DNA of 64,000 nt from Castanea sativa. Taxonomy: Eukaryota; Streptophyta; Magnoliopsida; Fagales; Fagaceae. The position numbers were made by a program, and so were the translations under genes. Under the pieces are notes generated by a model. The model searched no databases and was not told the origin of the DNA. It saw only the letters and a list, made by a program, of their open reading frames with translations. Of this stretch, positions 34,179 to 45,911 are shown piece by piece. Numbering within the stretch: position 1 is the stretch's first letter; the number at the start of each line of letters is the position of its first letter. The stretch is from the NCBI RefSeq assembly GCF_040712315.1, contig NC_134019.1, forward strand, positions 30,843,873 to 30,907,872, given 5' to 3'.

Positions 34179-35013
34179 TAAATGAGTTATTATTACATAA
34201 TTTTAGAACTTGTTTCTAACTAAATGAATTATTATTAGCATATAAATTATTAAAATGCATAATTTTATATATTTGCCCTTACATATAATATCTTGAATTA
34301 AAATGATCAATAAACTTTTCTAATTTTTTTTTATGATTCCTTATTATTAATGAAGATGGTAATCTGAACTCAAGCAGTTAAATCTTTTCTAATACTTAAA
34401 TAAATAAAGTTATCCTAAAATAATAAATTTCAAACTTAAGATTAAAAAATCAATTGTATTTATACACCTAAAAGAAATTTCATTTTTAACTCTTATTCTA
34501 ATATTTAAATCATCTGTTTTAGTATTGATTTTATTCAAATGGTTAACACCCTAAATTTTACAACTTGAGTAATGCCTCTAATTATATTGTGTTGTAGCCT
34601 TTAAGAACACATATATTAATATTATGCACATGAAAAACAATCCAAATTTTAGAACTTAAAAAAAAATGAAAGAGAAGTTAAGTAAAGATAGACTTACATA
34701 TGAATTTGGACCAATGAATCTAATTTAACCAAATATTATATATATTGTCTAAAAGGATATAGGAGGAATTCTAAATTGATTTTAGTTAGATTGACTTTTG
34801 AAGAAATATGGGAGGAATTCCGCATATTAAGAAATTAATACAAAGCATAAACAAAATTTTGAAATATAAAAATAGATAAACATTGATAAAGTCTTAATAA
34901 TCAATAAGTAAAAGTAACTTGGAATCCGATTGCACTGCAAAACATGAAAGACATATTTTGAACCAAATTTTTCATAGTGATATTCAATTGAAAAAATCAA
35001 AATACTTACAAAC
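34179..35013. other. AT-rich intergenic DNA
   Basis: No coding or structural signal that I can support. Confidence 0.4.
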
Positions 35014-35172
35014 TTTTTTTTAGGGAGTTTCAATTTATGGTGTCTGCTTCTAATGATAGCTCATTTATCATCAAACCAAGACACCAATTGGTTTTTGGTG
35101 TAGGCGGGGATTGAATTCCAGATCTTTTATTTAACCATCAAATACTTTACTAATTAAGCTAATTAGAACTTA
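35014..35172 (-). mobile_element. tRNA-derived SINE
   Basis: On the minus strand a box A-like TAGCTTAATTAGT is followed about 50 bases later by a box B-like TGGAATTCAATCC. Then come CGCCTACACCAAAAACC, CTTGGTTTGATGATAAA and GAGCTATCATTAGAAGCAG, ending in TTGAAACTCCC and an A-run. That order is usual for a plant tRNA-derived SINE. The box pair is repeated in the tandem copy to the right, where box B is better preserved (GGGGTTCAATTCC). Confidence 0.65.
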
Positions 35173-35430
35173 ATTACAATCTGGGTACATAGAATAAACA
35201 AAACCTAAAACATACAAAATAGTTCAAATTTTGAGAATTTTTAAAAATAAAGAACAAAACGGTTTTTGGTGTAGGCGGGAATTGAACCCCAGATCACTTA
35301 TTCAACCATCAGAGACTTTACTAATTCAGCTAATTGGAACTTAATTACAAACTAGGTACATAGAATAAACAAAACCTAAAACATACAAAATAGTTCAAAT
35401 TTTGAGAATTTTTAAAAATAAAAACAAAAA
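35090..35430. repeat. Tandem duplication, 171-bp unit x 2
   Basis: GGTTTTTGGTGTAGGCGGG starts both units (35090 and 35261). They run nearly identically to TTGAGAATTTTTAAAAATAA. Each unit contains the promoter half of the SINE plus its left neighbour sequence, so the duplication happened after the SINE inserted. Confidence 0.85.
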
Positions 35431-35917
35431 ACTTACCTAAGAGAAACCAAGAACTTAAATGGTTGTCCCTTATATTACTTCTTTATAGTGGACTTCCTTT
35501 GACATAATATCCATACATGAAAATTTAGAAACAAATAAGAATAAGTAAGATGCATTTATTTAATAAAAATGATCATATACAAACACATATGCGTACGTAG
35601 GTTGCAAGTTAAAAAATATATATATATAAATAAACAAGAGGAAGTAAAGAAGGATTAATTTTATGGAAAGATCATTGGTGAATATATATAAGTTTTGAAA
35701 TTTTGATAATATATTTTTAGTTAGAGTAGATTTTAAATTTTTGAAACTTAGATGATAAAGTTTTAGTTAAATAAAATTATTTAATTAAATTCCATCCCTT
35801 AATTCGAGGAATATATCCTAACAATTAATAAAATAATTTTTTAAATAATTAATAAAAAATGCAACTTGAGGGGAAAAAAAAGTATGGGGTGTTGTGTGGG
35901 ATTTTAGATTTCATTTC

Positions 35918-35955
<38 letters not shown>

Positions 35956-36395
35956 TCTAGGGAAGGAAGTTAAAAAAAATTTATAATAGACTTTTAGTTT
36001 GAATAGAATTTAAATATGTTAAAATTTAAATGATAAAGTTTTACGTAAATTAAACTATTGTTAATTTTATCCCTTAATTTGAGGAAATATATCCTAACAA
36101 TTAATAAAAAACCAATTTAAGAATTAATGAGGGTGGTTGGTTATAAAGAAAAGAAATTGTTCTAGCAAGAGAAAGAGTCATAAATGTATCAACTCCTATG
36201 AATCTATACAATATATATATATATATATACCCTCCTAATACAAATACATATGCATAAGTTGCAACTAGAAAATAAAAATAAAAAATAAACAAAAATGTGG
36301 GGTGCAAGATAGATTTTAAGGAAAAACCATTGGTTAATATATATAAGTTTTGAAATTTTAATAATAGATTTTTAGTTGGAGTGGAAATTTAAATT
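35431..36395. other. AT-rich intergenic DNA
   Basis: Holds a roughly 30-base T-run (35925-35954) and short TA runs. Segments near 35690 and 36345 resemble each other (TATATATAAGTTTTGAAATTT). No gene seen. Confidence 0.4.
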
Positions 36396-36705
36396 TTGAA
36401 CTTAGATGCATGTTGCATATTTTGTTAAAACATTTATTGTTACTTTATTTAAAGAAATCTCTATAAATTGAAACTTAGATGCATGTTAAATGTTTTATTA
36501 AAACATTTATTATTATTTTATCTAAAATGCATGTTGCATGTTTTGTTAAAACATTTATTGTTACTTTATCTAAAGAAATTGTTAAGAACAAATAAGTTGT
36601 TGTCTCTATTAGTTGAAACTTATATGCCTATTGCATGTTTCGTTAATTAGAACACTATTATTATTTTATCTAAAGAAATTAATAAGAATAAATAAGTTGT
36701 TATAT
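36396..36705. repeat. Imperfect tandem repeat built on GATGCATGTTGCAT
   Basis: Four degenerate units of about 65-110 bp contain AACTTAGATGCATGTT, GTTAAAACATTTATTGTTA and TTTATCTAAAGAAAT. The open frame across it is repetitive and not a gene. Confidence 0.7.
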
Positions 36706-37263
36706 CTATTCAAAAAAAAAATTTTATCCAAAAAATTGCTGTAATTTGGTGAAATTACTTGGCGCAACCATGGCTTCTAAGCACAATTTTTATTATATAG
36801 TTCAAGATGTACAACTTTTTAAATCCTCACTCTTTCCCTCATTTTCTTACTTCTTCAAAAAATTTCAAGATACAAGTACAATTTAGCACACTTTTTATAA
36901 AATATTTTCAACAAAAAGCTTGATTAGTTATTCTCAAATAGATACTTATATTTAACGGTAGGTATTTGGGTAAAACTAATCGATCCATGTGCATCATGTG
37001 ATGTTGATTGACTATCATTATTAGTAGGAATAAAAAAGTTTATGGGGATATAAAATTATATATAGGACCATATGCTAACAAGAACGTGTAGACATTGGGA
37101 AATGAAAGTTATTGAGTTATTTTTTTACGAATAGAAATCATCTTTACCATTTTTTATGTTCCACTTTATGTTTCACCCATCGCAACTTACCATGTGTCTT
37201 TCATTTTCAACTAAAGCAGAATATTATTCCAAAGTATCTTCATCAAGTCGATGCGCATGGGCT
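36706..37263. other. AT-rich intergenic DNA
   Basis: No recognisable gene or element. Confidence 0.35.
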
Positions 37264-37789
37264 GCTATAAACAATGTTCATTTTAACAAAAAGAAAAGAC
37301 CTCAAAAGAGTACCGGTGTGGTACCGGCCTAATACTTTCCGAAGGTTAAGTTAGAGATATTGTCACAACTCTAGAATGCTAGAGCTGGGATGAATTATGC
37401 GTACTTATTTTCTGAAGGGTTTAGCCTTTTTTATAGTGGTGGGGGACTGACCTTGGTTCCTTAGAGGAGAGGAATATTTCCTTGTAGAGAAGATCTTCAT
37501 AAATGTGCGTATTTTGTGGAATCCTTTCTATGCAGGGATTCTGTTGCTTAGGATCAATTGTGGAACACAAGTTATTTCCTATGTGAGATTCCTTGAGGAC
37601 CAAATTAACCATGTGGGTACCACGTAGCTTTAGCCACCATCCACCTTAGGGTCCGTCTATCTTCGCATCCGTCCACCAAGGCTAGTCTGTACGTCACTGC
37701 GTTACCTACTTTTTCATCCGTCACCTTGGTAAAATCGTCCAGAGTCTTTTTGTAAAATCTAATCATCTATCTTAATTTCACCCCCTTCA
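37264..37789 (-). mobile_element. Reversed, diverged LTR related to the Tat element
   Basis: GTACCGGTGTGGTACCGGCC, CCGAAGGTTAAGTTAGA, GAATGCTAGAGCTG and TTATGCGTAC line up in order with the reverse complement of the Tat LTR (8145-8250). The remainder diverges but keeps CCGTC-type words. It ends exactly where UGT sequence begins at 37790. No internal domain follows, so it is a solo or broken LTR of a related family. Confidence 0.65.
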
Positions 37790-37936
37790 AAGGCAATGAG
37801 ACAAATTTTGGTGGGTGAAGAAGTAGCCAAAGCCAAGGCACTCGGGGAGATGGCAAGGAGGGCCGTTGAAGAAGGAGGATCATCCTACTCTGATTTGAAT
37901 GCTTTAATTGAAGAATTAAGGTTACATTGCCCTTGG
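37790..37936 (+). pseudogene. UGT scrap: C-terminal 48 codons
   Basis: Encodes [20 protein letters not shown], then [20 protein letters not shown] and ELRLHCP. It is nearly identical to the end of the intact UGT and shares its 12-nt deletion ([10 protein letters not shown]). The normal TGA stop is TGG, so the frame reads on into the flank. The 3' flank, including a longer TA array, is also paralogous. The 5' part of the gene is missing and replaced by the reversed LTR. Confidence 0.9.
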
Positions 37937-37979
37937 TCTCTGGTGATAAAAATTGCTAATATGGCTCTTTTAATTATTG

Positions 37980-38033
<54 letters not shown>
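37980..38033. repeat. (TA)n microsatellite
   Basis: About 27 TA units, the paralog of the array after the intact UGT. Confidence 0.95.
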
Positions 38034-38035
<2 letters not shown>

Positions 38036-40169
38036 AAAAGGATTTATTACCCTTGTTGTTCAGTGTGTGTTATTTTTATTTGCTTAGTTGTTCTTTAATA
38101 ATTGTAGAACATGGTTCTAAGAATTTGGGATTGATAGTCCAATCTGAATTTATATATAATACTAAAAGTGGAAGATAAAGCCTTGTTTGTTTTTTTTTTT
38201 TTCATCACTCATCACTCAAAATACCCCAATTTCCTTATACCCACCCGTTTGGCAACTGTTTTCAATTCACATCACTAAATTATTTCTACTGTTTTGTGGG
38301 ACCCACAGACTGACCCAAAGACGACTTTTCGCTCCTTTTTTTTTTTTTTTTTCCTCGAACTCTTACATCTTTCTCTGCCTCTCCTTTTTTTTTTTTTTCC
38401 TCTTTCTGCCTTCGTCTTTCTCTGGAACAATCAGAGCACTACCAGAGAAGCAACAATCAAAACCCATGCCATTCTATTCCCCTCAAAAAATTTCCAAGTG
38501 CAATGTTAATTGGACCTTGTGATCAAATTCAAAGAAATAATAATTTCTTCAACTTTCTTTTCAATGAGGAATTTTGTCAAACACCTTATTGGCATTGAGG
38601 AAACTCCGATTCGGACTTTTGTGTAATATTCGATGATTTTTGTTGAGTTTTTTTTATTCGATTAATTCATTTTAGGGGCTTCTCTCTATCTTTTTCACAC
38701 ATGAGGAACACTAAAATGAAATAGGATATTTAAAGAGATGCCCATTCCTAAAGAATATTGCTAGTAATGATGTTATAGTTACCAAATGTGTTGCTAACTT
38801 TTGTATGCGTTTAAATTCATTGTTTTCTTAGGAACGTAGCTAGTTGTTGGGTCACTTGACTAGTCAATTAGGCCAACATAGATATGATACTACTCTCCTT
38901 AGCCTACTTTGGAATGTGGTGGACATACTTATAGTATGTTTACAGTTTTGAATGTTATTAAATGATAGTAGCAGTTTGTAGTATGTTAGGTTCTTTGCTT
39001 TTTTGTCTTTAGAATGCCCTATTTTATTTTGATAAGTTACATTCCACCCTAATTATAGTAGCTAGCATGTATGACACGTAGTTGGCTAGTAGCATTTATC
39101 CCATTTCAAATTGTTTTGAAACCAAGCAGCCAGTCATGCCATTTTAGTTTGCAAAACCACAACTTTAATTGGTTTGAGATTTCCAGTTGCACATAGTAAC
39201 ATGCCCCAATTGTTGGACCTTCCAACATTTACTTTAAAGACTTATTAAAAGTAATTCAATTCTTAGAAATTGTGGAACTCTATTTTCCATAATAGAGACC
39301 TTAACATGTCTCAGTATTCAATTTTTATGATGGTTGTACTTGTTTATTTTTTACGCATGCCCCTCTAGCTTATTGACTATATTTTTCACTATGCTAATTT
39401 CTTTAGTTAGCCATTTGATATTTATTTACCAGGTGCACTTCATTTCTTTAGTTAGCCATTTGAAATCAAAAGTTTCGTGCAATGCTGAAAATAGTTTTGA
39501 TGCTAGCTATTAGCTGATATGACTTTTGCAAGAGCCCTTAGTTAAGTAGCACTACAATTCTATCCAAATTAGTTAGATTATATATCTATATATATATATA
39601 CACGACACTGTTTGATCTTGTTCCCATTTTTTGCCTTGGTAATATTTTCTTGTCATTCTATTCCATTTATATGCACTTATTGAGTAATCATAATTTGTAT
39701 GTAGGATATTCCTCTGGTCCAACAATCTCCACCTATCCAAAAATCATCAGCTGCATACCATCACCAAAGAAGCTTATAGATTTTATCTTGGTGTTTGAGG
39801 ACTCTTTTGTGTACGAAGAACTTCATTGCTACAACTGCATTTTTTGCAAGTGTTGGAGGATATTTGTAAACACTTTGAAACTTTGATTATGATATTAGCT
39901 TATATTGAGCGGTTTTTTTATTTAAAGGACCACATCTTTTTTTGTTAATCTTATGATGATGGTAATAGACAATGTTATGTATTTGATAATATATAGCTAT
40001 GTTAATATTATGTTAGTTTGAAAACATTTGTGGTGTTGTTAATTAGTTATGTTTGTGGTATTGTGTTAATAGAGCCAAAATTATTACAGGGTATTGACAA
40101 ATAGTGGTTTTAAAACCCAATTGAAACCCAAAGGAACTAAAATTGGCAACTATTTTGGTATTGTTTCAG
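38034..40169. other. UGT-type 3' flank, then DNA leading into a CACTA terminus
   Basis: The first 130 bp continue the UGT 3' flank. 38170-38310 is T-rich with MITE-like TGTTTGGCAAC-type sequence. 38500-40170 contains no protein I recognise; part of it may be the 3' non-coding portion of the CACTA element. A small open frame at 39650-39886 has no recognisable domain. Confidence 0.4.
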
Positions 40170-40671
40170 TAGAACTATGGTTTAAAACCTAGGGAAAAAA
40201 AATTAACCTATAGTAGTGGGCAAAAAGTGCCGCTAAAGGTCTAAAATTATGTTTTAATTGAAGACTTATAGCGACGTTTATAGCTCGCTGCTAAAGCTTC
40301 ACACATATAGCGGCAAGCGTCACCGCCACTAAAAGGTGCATATGGTCTGTTGTACATGAAGCCCTATAGTGGCGCTTATTGCCCATTGCTAAAGGTTGTC
40401 ACCTATAGTGGTGTGCATATTCCGCTACTAAAAGGTCACTTGACCCAAATGGTAACCTCATATAGCGGCGGTTTTAAGCTTGCCGCAATAGACCAAAAGC
40501 GCCGCTAAATGGCAGATCTATTGCAACGCTTTTTGTTATCTCCACAATAGATCTATAGTGGCATCACAACAGTGGCGGTAAGAACTGCCACAATAGCACC
40601 CGCCGCTAAAGGTTAAATGTACTTTTGGCGGTGGTTTTGGCCTGCCGCAATAGTACAGATTTCTTGTAGTG
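40170..40671. mobile_element. CACTA (En/Spm) transposon terminus with subterminal repeats
   Basis: The right end reads TTTCTTGTAGTG, the reverse complement of the canonical CACTACAAGAAA terminus. Inside lie about a dozen short repeats in both orientations (TATAGCGGCG, GCCGCTAAA, CTGCCGCAATAG), as expected for transposase-binding subterminal arrays. A candidate 3-bp target duplicate is TTG at 40672. I could not find the matching left terminus or a transposase. Confidence 0.75.
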
Positions 40672-40843
40672 TTGGGATCCGCTTATTTTGCTAAAACTAA
40701 AAAGTTTTTACTGAAAGTACTATAGATAAAGGTAAAAATTAGTTAAAATAATACAGTGAGACCCATGAATAGTATCAAATGAAGAAAAATTGAGAAATGT
40801 ATGCACAATTGTGATGGAAGAATAGTGAGAGAAAGCTTAAGTG

Positions 40844-40883
<40 letters not shown>

Positions 40884-40885
40884 TG
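40672..40885. other. MITE remnant and (GA)n tract
   Basis: CTGAAAGTACTATAGATAAA followed by GGTAAAAATTAG resembles one end of a common MITE type. It is followed by (GA)n at 40848-40880. Confidence 0.4.
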
Positions 40886-41603
40886 AATTGAATAACTTCT
40901 TGCATGAAACGATAATTAGCAATATACAAAGCTTATATAGGTCCAGCCTAACACGCATAGACCTCTTTGTAGGGACTATAATAGACTCCAAATAATGCGG
41001 AGCTAACTAACTGATTATCAACGCTCTAACTAACTTTGGATCCAAAATATCTAACTGGCTCTAGAAACGGTGTCACTTGGCTTCAGTCTCAATTCTTTGC
41101 TTGATGAAACGCTGTCATCTAAATAAGTAATTGCTCGTGTCATGGCCTGCTTCTTATCTCTCCCACTTGTGTCATTAGCTTAAGAAGAAATGACAGCGTT
41201 TCTATTATCATCAACATCCCCCCTCAAACAAATTGGGGAAGAAACAGCCATGAGTTTGCGAACAATGGAAGAAAATAAGGGAGTAGTTAGAGGCTTAGTG
41301 AAGACATCAACTAGATTGTCTAAAGAGGTATTGTAAAACAATACCTCTAAAATAAAATAATAAAACAGCAGACTAGGAGTCACCATAGCTAAAAATATAG
41401 GTATGGTAAAAAGATCATGACATTTTGTTGTATTCCTATACTTCTTTTTTGGTTTAATCAATTTATTGAGCCAAAAATTCATTGTTTTATGCACAGTTTT
41501 TTTTGGTTGACTTTTTTTAACACATTGTTTAAAGTTAAAAATAAAAATAAAAAATTTTACACAAAAAAAAAATGACGAATAAGCACTTTCTTCCTTTATG
41601 TTT
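40886..41603 (-). mobile_element. Copia-type fragment (second copy)
   Basis: Nearly the same composite as 5762..6507, on the same strand and with the same two breakpoints. The minus strand encodes SLDNLVDVFTKPLTTPLFSS, followed by an LTR-like TGATAATAGAAACGC stretch. LADVFTK is changed to LVDVFTK here. Confidence 0.65.
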
Positions 41604-43608
41604 CATTCCCCCCAAACTAAAGTTGAATAAATTCCTCATTTATATTTTGTAAATGAGCAAATACCCCTATTGGTACTCTCTTAGTTAAGCCCTAATGAAA
41701 TCTTATGATTTCTAAAATATTCCATTGTGCAATGTCTAAAATACTCACACTAAATTTTAATGTCCTAAAAAAATTTGTCCATGTATCTTAAATTTTATGT
41801 GGTAGACTGGTAGTCATGCTTGGAAAGTTAAAATGATGATATATGGTGTTCTATTTTTTGCCTAGAGAACACTAATTTATTAGGTTTAAATCTTCTAAAC
41901 TTATAATTTTATCTAATGGAAACTTTGATGACAGATTTTTTTTTTATCTTGTTCTTTTTTAATTTATTTTCTTTCTTAAAAGGATATTCATTAAAAATAA
42001 GTAAGCTAAACATTGTAATTAGGGTTATAAAAAAAGATGATAAAGAAGGAAGTATGAATAATAAAATCTTCATTGTCGATGGTTGCAAGTATTTAATTTG
42101 ATGAAGAGTTTCAAATTGTATTATATATTATTATTCAGTGCGAAAATTTAAATATTGTGACAATATTTTATCATAACTTAGTTGTTTATTATTGGAAGAT
42201 AATAACATTTGTTATAATTCTTGATAGCTTTTGTTAGTGAGTAAATATTGCCTTTAGCAAATAGGTTCTAAAAAATTGTTATAATAAATAGATATTCGAA
42301 TAGTTATTTTAAGTTGATGTACATAACTTCATTCCTTTTCAAAAAAAAAAAAAAAAAATAACTAGAGAGATGACACATGCTTTATACGGGCAACCCAAAC
42401 TAGGTATTCAAAAAAATGGAAAAGTAAGATTTCATTTGAATGATAGATAAGCCATCCATCAGTCAAGACGGCCACTCGATGGCCAATATTTGACACCCAA
42501 TGGTCAACTCACCCTATGTCGATACCCAACGGCCACGTGATTTCACCCGAGATCAACTTTGGCTACGGAGAGGGTATATCCTGTGCCCGGCATATATGCC
42601 GGGTATAGGATATAATTTTCGTTGGCTACGGCATTACAATGACAACCATCCCAATGCTTCTATCAAAGAAGAGAGATGAGATGGAGAGGGAGAGCCATAG
42701 AGAGAAAGGGTAATCTGAGAAAGAGAGAGAAAGAATGAGTTGTTGAAAAAAGAAAGTAGTTTATTGAGCTACAATGTTATGTATATTTAGGAAAGAATGA
42801 TAATTAAAATGCATTATTTCTACTGGGTTACTAGTTTAATTGGAGTCTTTTTTTTAAAAAAATTTTTTTACTTAATTTTGTTGGACCTATCCAAGTGTCC
42901 AATGCTTTTTTTTTTTTTTTTTTGAGAGATAAGTGTCAAATGCTAATATTATAAATTTTATGACATAAGACTTATAAACTAATGTTTCACTAATCATAAA
43001 AAAGTAATTTAAACATTAATGTATTGGTTGTTAAAGTTTACTGATCAAATTTATATTATGATATCGGTTTGTAAATATTTTTTAGTGAAATTCGAAGAAC
43101 CTCTACCATTTTCCTTTTAGTGAACGGTGACACAATAGTTTTTAAGGTTTATGTAGTAAAATTTATAGTAAGTCTCATTCTTTACCATTTATTAAACTAG
43201 GATACAAATTAGTGAGATGCTAGCTAGAATACTACAAATATTTCAGGAGTCTCACAAATTGATATGTCGTTAATCACACAAAGGTAATTTTAATATTTAT
43301 AAATTAGTTGTTGAGGTAGCATTAATCTTATTTGTTACTGTTTTATTTTCTTAGGTTTTTGTAATATTCTCCTACAAACTGTCCCTTCTTATCAGGAAAA
43401 TGCTAAAGATATTACGAATTTTTCTACAATGGTGTATAAACTAATGTGGCAAAAATATGGTTGGTGCCGCTTAAAAAAAAATGAAGGTTTGATTTAAAAA
43501 AAAAAAAAAAAGTAACACGTCAGTTAATAAGGTTTATGTAGTGAGATTTGTAGTATATATAATGTCAATCCTTTTATTAAATGTGTGATGGTAATGACTA
43601 TCACTTTA

Positions 43609-43610
<2 letters not shown>
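41604..43610. other. AT-rich intergenic DNA
   Basis: Contains A-runs (42343-42358), GA-rich DNA near 42665-42740 and the palindrome annotated separately. No gene seen. Confidence 0.4.
42559..42631. repeat. 40-bp near-perfect palindrome between 10-bp direct repeats
   Basis: TATATCCTGTGCCCGGCATA is followed immediately by its near reverse complement TATGCCGGGTATAGGATATA (42575-42614, two mismatched pairs). TTGGCTACGG occurs on both sides (42559-42568 and 42622-42631). It looks like a tiny fold-back insertion with a target duplication. Confidence 0.7.

Positions 43611-43669
<59 letters not shown>
43611..43669. repeat. (AT)n microsatellite
   Basis: About 29 AT units. Confidence 0.95.
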
Positions 43670-43675
<6 letters not shown>

Positions 43676-43679
43676 GCTA

Positions 43680-45317
43680 AAGTAGTTGAAAGGAAATTCA
43701 ATTAGATTCACAATTGGATTTCCAATTTTGCGCCACATGCCCTATCGTCTAAGCTTCTATATTTTTGTGTCAAATGAGTTATTGGGTCAAGTTAATATCT
43801 TAATTTTGATGGAGTGTTTACCACACAATGTGAAAATCAAAGAGTCAAATTTTTGTTTTTAATGAGTGCAATGGATCTGGGGTATCGAATCAAATGTTGT
43901 TTAAATATGCCAAGCCTATTTACCGGGGTCTCATAGTTTAAAATGTCCTGGCAATCTATATGTTCTAGCAGTTTCTTGATCAAGAAGGCAACCTTTTCAT
44001 TCTGAAATTCAAGAAATTGGGCAATCTCGGAATCATCTTCTGAATCCTTTAGCAATTGGTTAGCACTCATTAGCACTCTCTTTAGTTTTTGTTATTTTTT
44101 GTTTATGCAGTTTGAAAGCAAGATTCTTTTCTTTCAAAGAGGAAAACAAATTAATTGCCACAACGCACAAAGCCCTTTGTATTTCAAACATGCTGTGATT
44201 TAAGATTTTTATTAGCTATTTATTTTTAAGATTGACGAAACTGATTTGCCCTTCAGTCCTTGACATTTCTAGGAAATTAAGATTTCAAATATCATTTTTG
44301 TTTCCTCAATTATTATGCCATCTATATATATAATAATAGGTAAAGCAGAAAGAAAATCTAATTAAAGTTCAAATTAGAATTCAATTAGAGTCTAATTTTG
44401 CGCCATGTATCTCATTTAATCTAAATTTTAGAATTTTGTTCCAAGTGAGTTAATTTAGTGTAAAAATTGAATTTCAATTAGAGTTTAATTTTGCGCTACG
44501 TATCCTATCTAGTCTAAATTTTTATGCCAAATTAATTAATTTAGTGTAGAAAACGAGGAGTTCAATATAATAAACCATAAAAAACATAATCATATAACTA
44601 AAAAAAATTCAAATTTATAAGTCATCTATATATATATATATAAAATAATAGATGAAGTTGAGAAAAACTCAAATTAGAATTCCAAATTCCAAATTAGAGT
44701 TCCAATTTTGAGCTGTGTCCTAAATTATTTATTCTTAAAGAGTTTTATTTCTTAATTTTAGAATCAAATGTGGGACTATATTATAAATATTCATCCAAGT
44801 GAGTTATTAAGTACAAAAACCAAAGAGTCTAGAATAAATGAATTGTAAAAAAAAAGTGCTTCACAATAATAATAAAAAAATGAAAAATTTACATTTTATA
44901 TCTAATAATATCCTTACAAATTTTTTAAAGAGTTAATAAAATATAAAAATGATTATCAATAGTATTTAAATTATATTTATAAGAACTATATTATGCATCT
45001 TATTGTATATGTTTAAGTATATCTATACATATGCATGGCGTTACAAGCTCGTATATATTAATAGCGAAAGCTTATAAAAAACTAATTGAATTTCAAATTA
45101 GATTCTGAATTTTGCACCAAGTGTCTTATTGCATTTTTAATTTTTGTGTTAAGTGAATTTTTTAGTGTAAAAATCAAAGAGTCTAAATCCAATTAGATTC
45201 TAAATTAGATTTTAATTGGAGTTCAATTATGCAACACGTATCCATTTGATTTATTAATTTTTGTGGCAAGTAAATTATTGTGTGTAAAAATCGAAAAGTC
45301 TAAATCTAATTAAATTC

Positions 45318-45385
<68 letters not shown>

Positions 45386-45850
45386 ATAATGAGAAACTAT
45401 TACATATTTTAGAAATGTATAGTTTAAAAAATGTGTAAACTATTACCATGTATAGTTTTAACCGTATAATTGTGATTTTTTTTATTGTATCCGTGTATAT
45501 GCACGAGGTTACACACTAGTTCGTAATAATACGTAACCACATGATAACGTCTTCACTTTATGTAGAAACTATTGTATTGCAAATTAGATGATTTAGCAAT
45601 GGTCCTTCTCCAAAATTCTAAATAGAATCCATATTTTATAGACCTACTTTTGAGTTCTAAATAGAATCTATATTTAGAAACCTACTTTTCAGTTCTAAAT
45701 AAAATCCATATTTTAAAGTTGAAGTTGAGCCAAAATCTAAATATAATCATTATTAGTTTTTAATTGTAATCCAATTTTATGTCAACTGGCGCCCATTTTA
45801 ATTTTGGTACCAAATGACCCATTTATAATATTTCACACAAAAGTCAAAAT
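43680..45850. repeat. Degenerate repeat array, about 100-120 bp modules
   Basis: At least seven diverged modules share the order ATTnnATTAGAnTnnAATT, TTTTGCGCCAnGT, CCTAT, AATTTTTGTG, CAAnTGAnTTATT, GTGTAAAAATC. Examples start near 43690, 44370, 44466, 44685, 45085, 45195 and 45770. Spacing is irregular and microsatellites are interspersed. A minus-strand open frame at 44076-43837 sits between modules; I recognise no domain in it. Confidence 0.5.
45322..45384. repeat. (TC)n(CA)n microsatellite
   Basis: About 24 TC units followed by 7 CA units. Confidence 0.95.
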
Positions 45851-45911
45851 AATAATTTTATCATTATTAATGTTAAAAGTTTCTGTGTGTAAAAACGGGT
45901 TATAACCTAGT

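Noticed and set aside
30640..34210. Target duplication for the LINE
   Set aside because: I could not find a convincing direct repeat of the sequence after the A-run on the 5' side; the 5' border is uncertain.
38436..38450. CACTACCAGAGAA as a left CACTA terminus
   Set aside because: Two mismatches to the right terminus, no subterminal repeats inside it, and the preceding 3 bp do not match TTG.
38187..38522. 111-codon open frame rich in Phe and Ser
   Set aside because: Product of T-runs and CT-rich DNA; overlapping frames are equally open.
43837..44076. Minus-strand 79-codon open frame with Leu/Lys/Glu-rich sequence
   Set aside because: No family recognised, and it lies within a degenerate repeat array.
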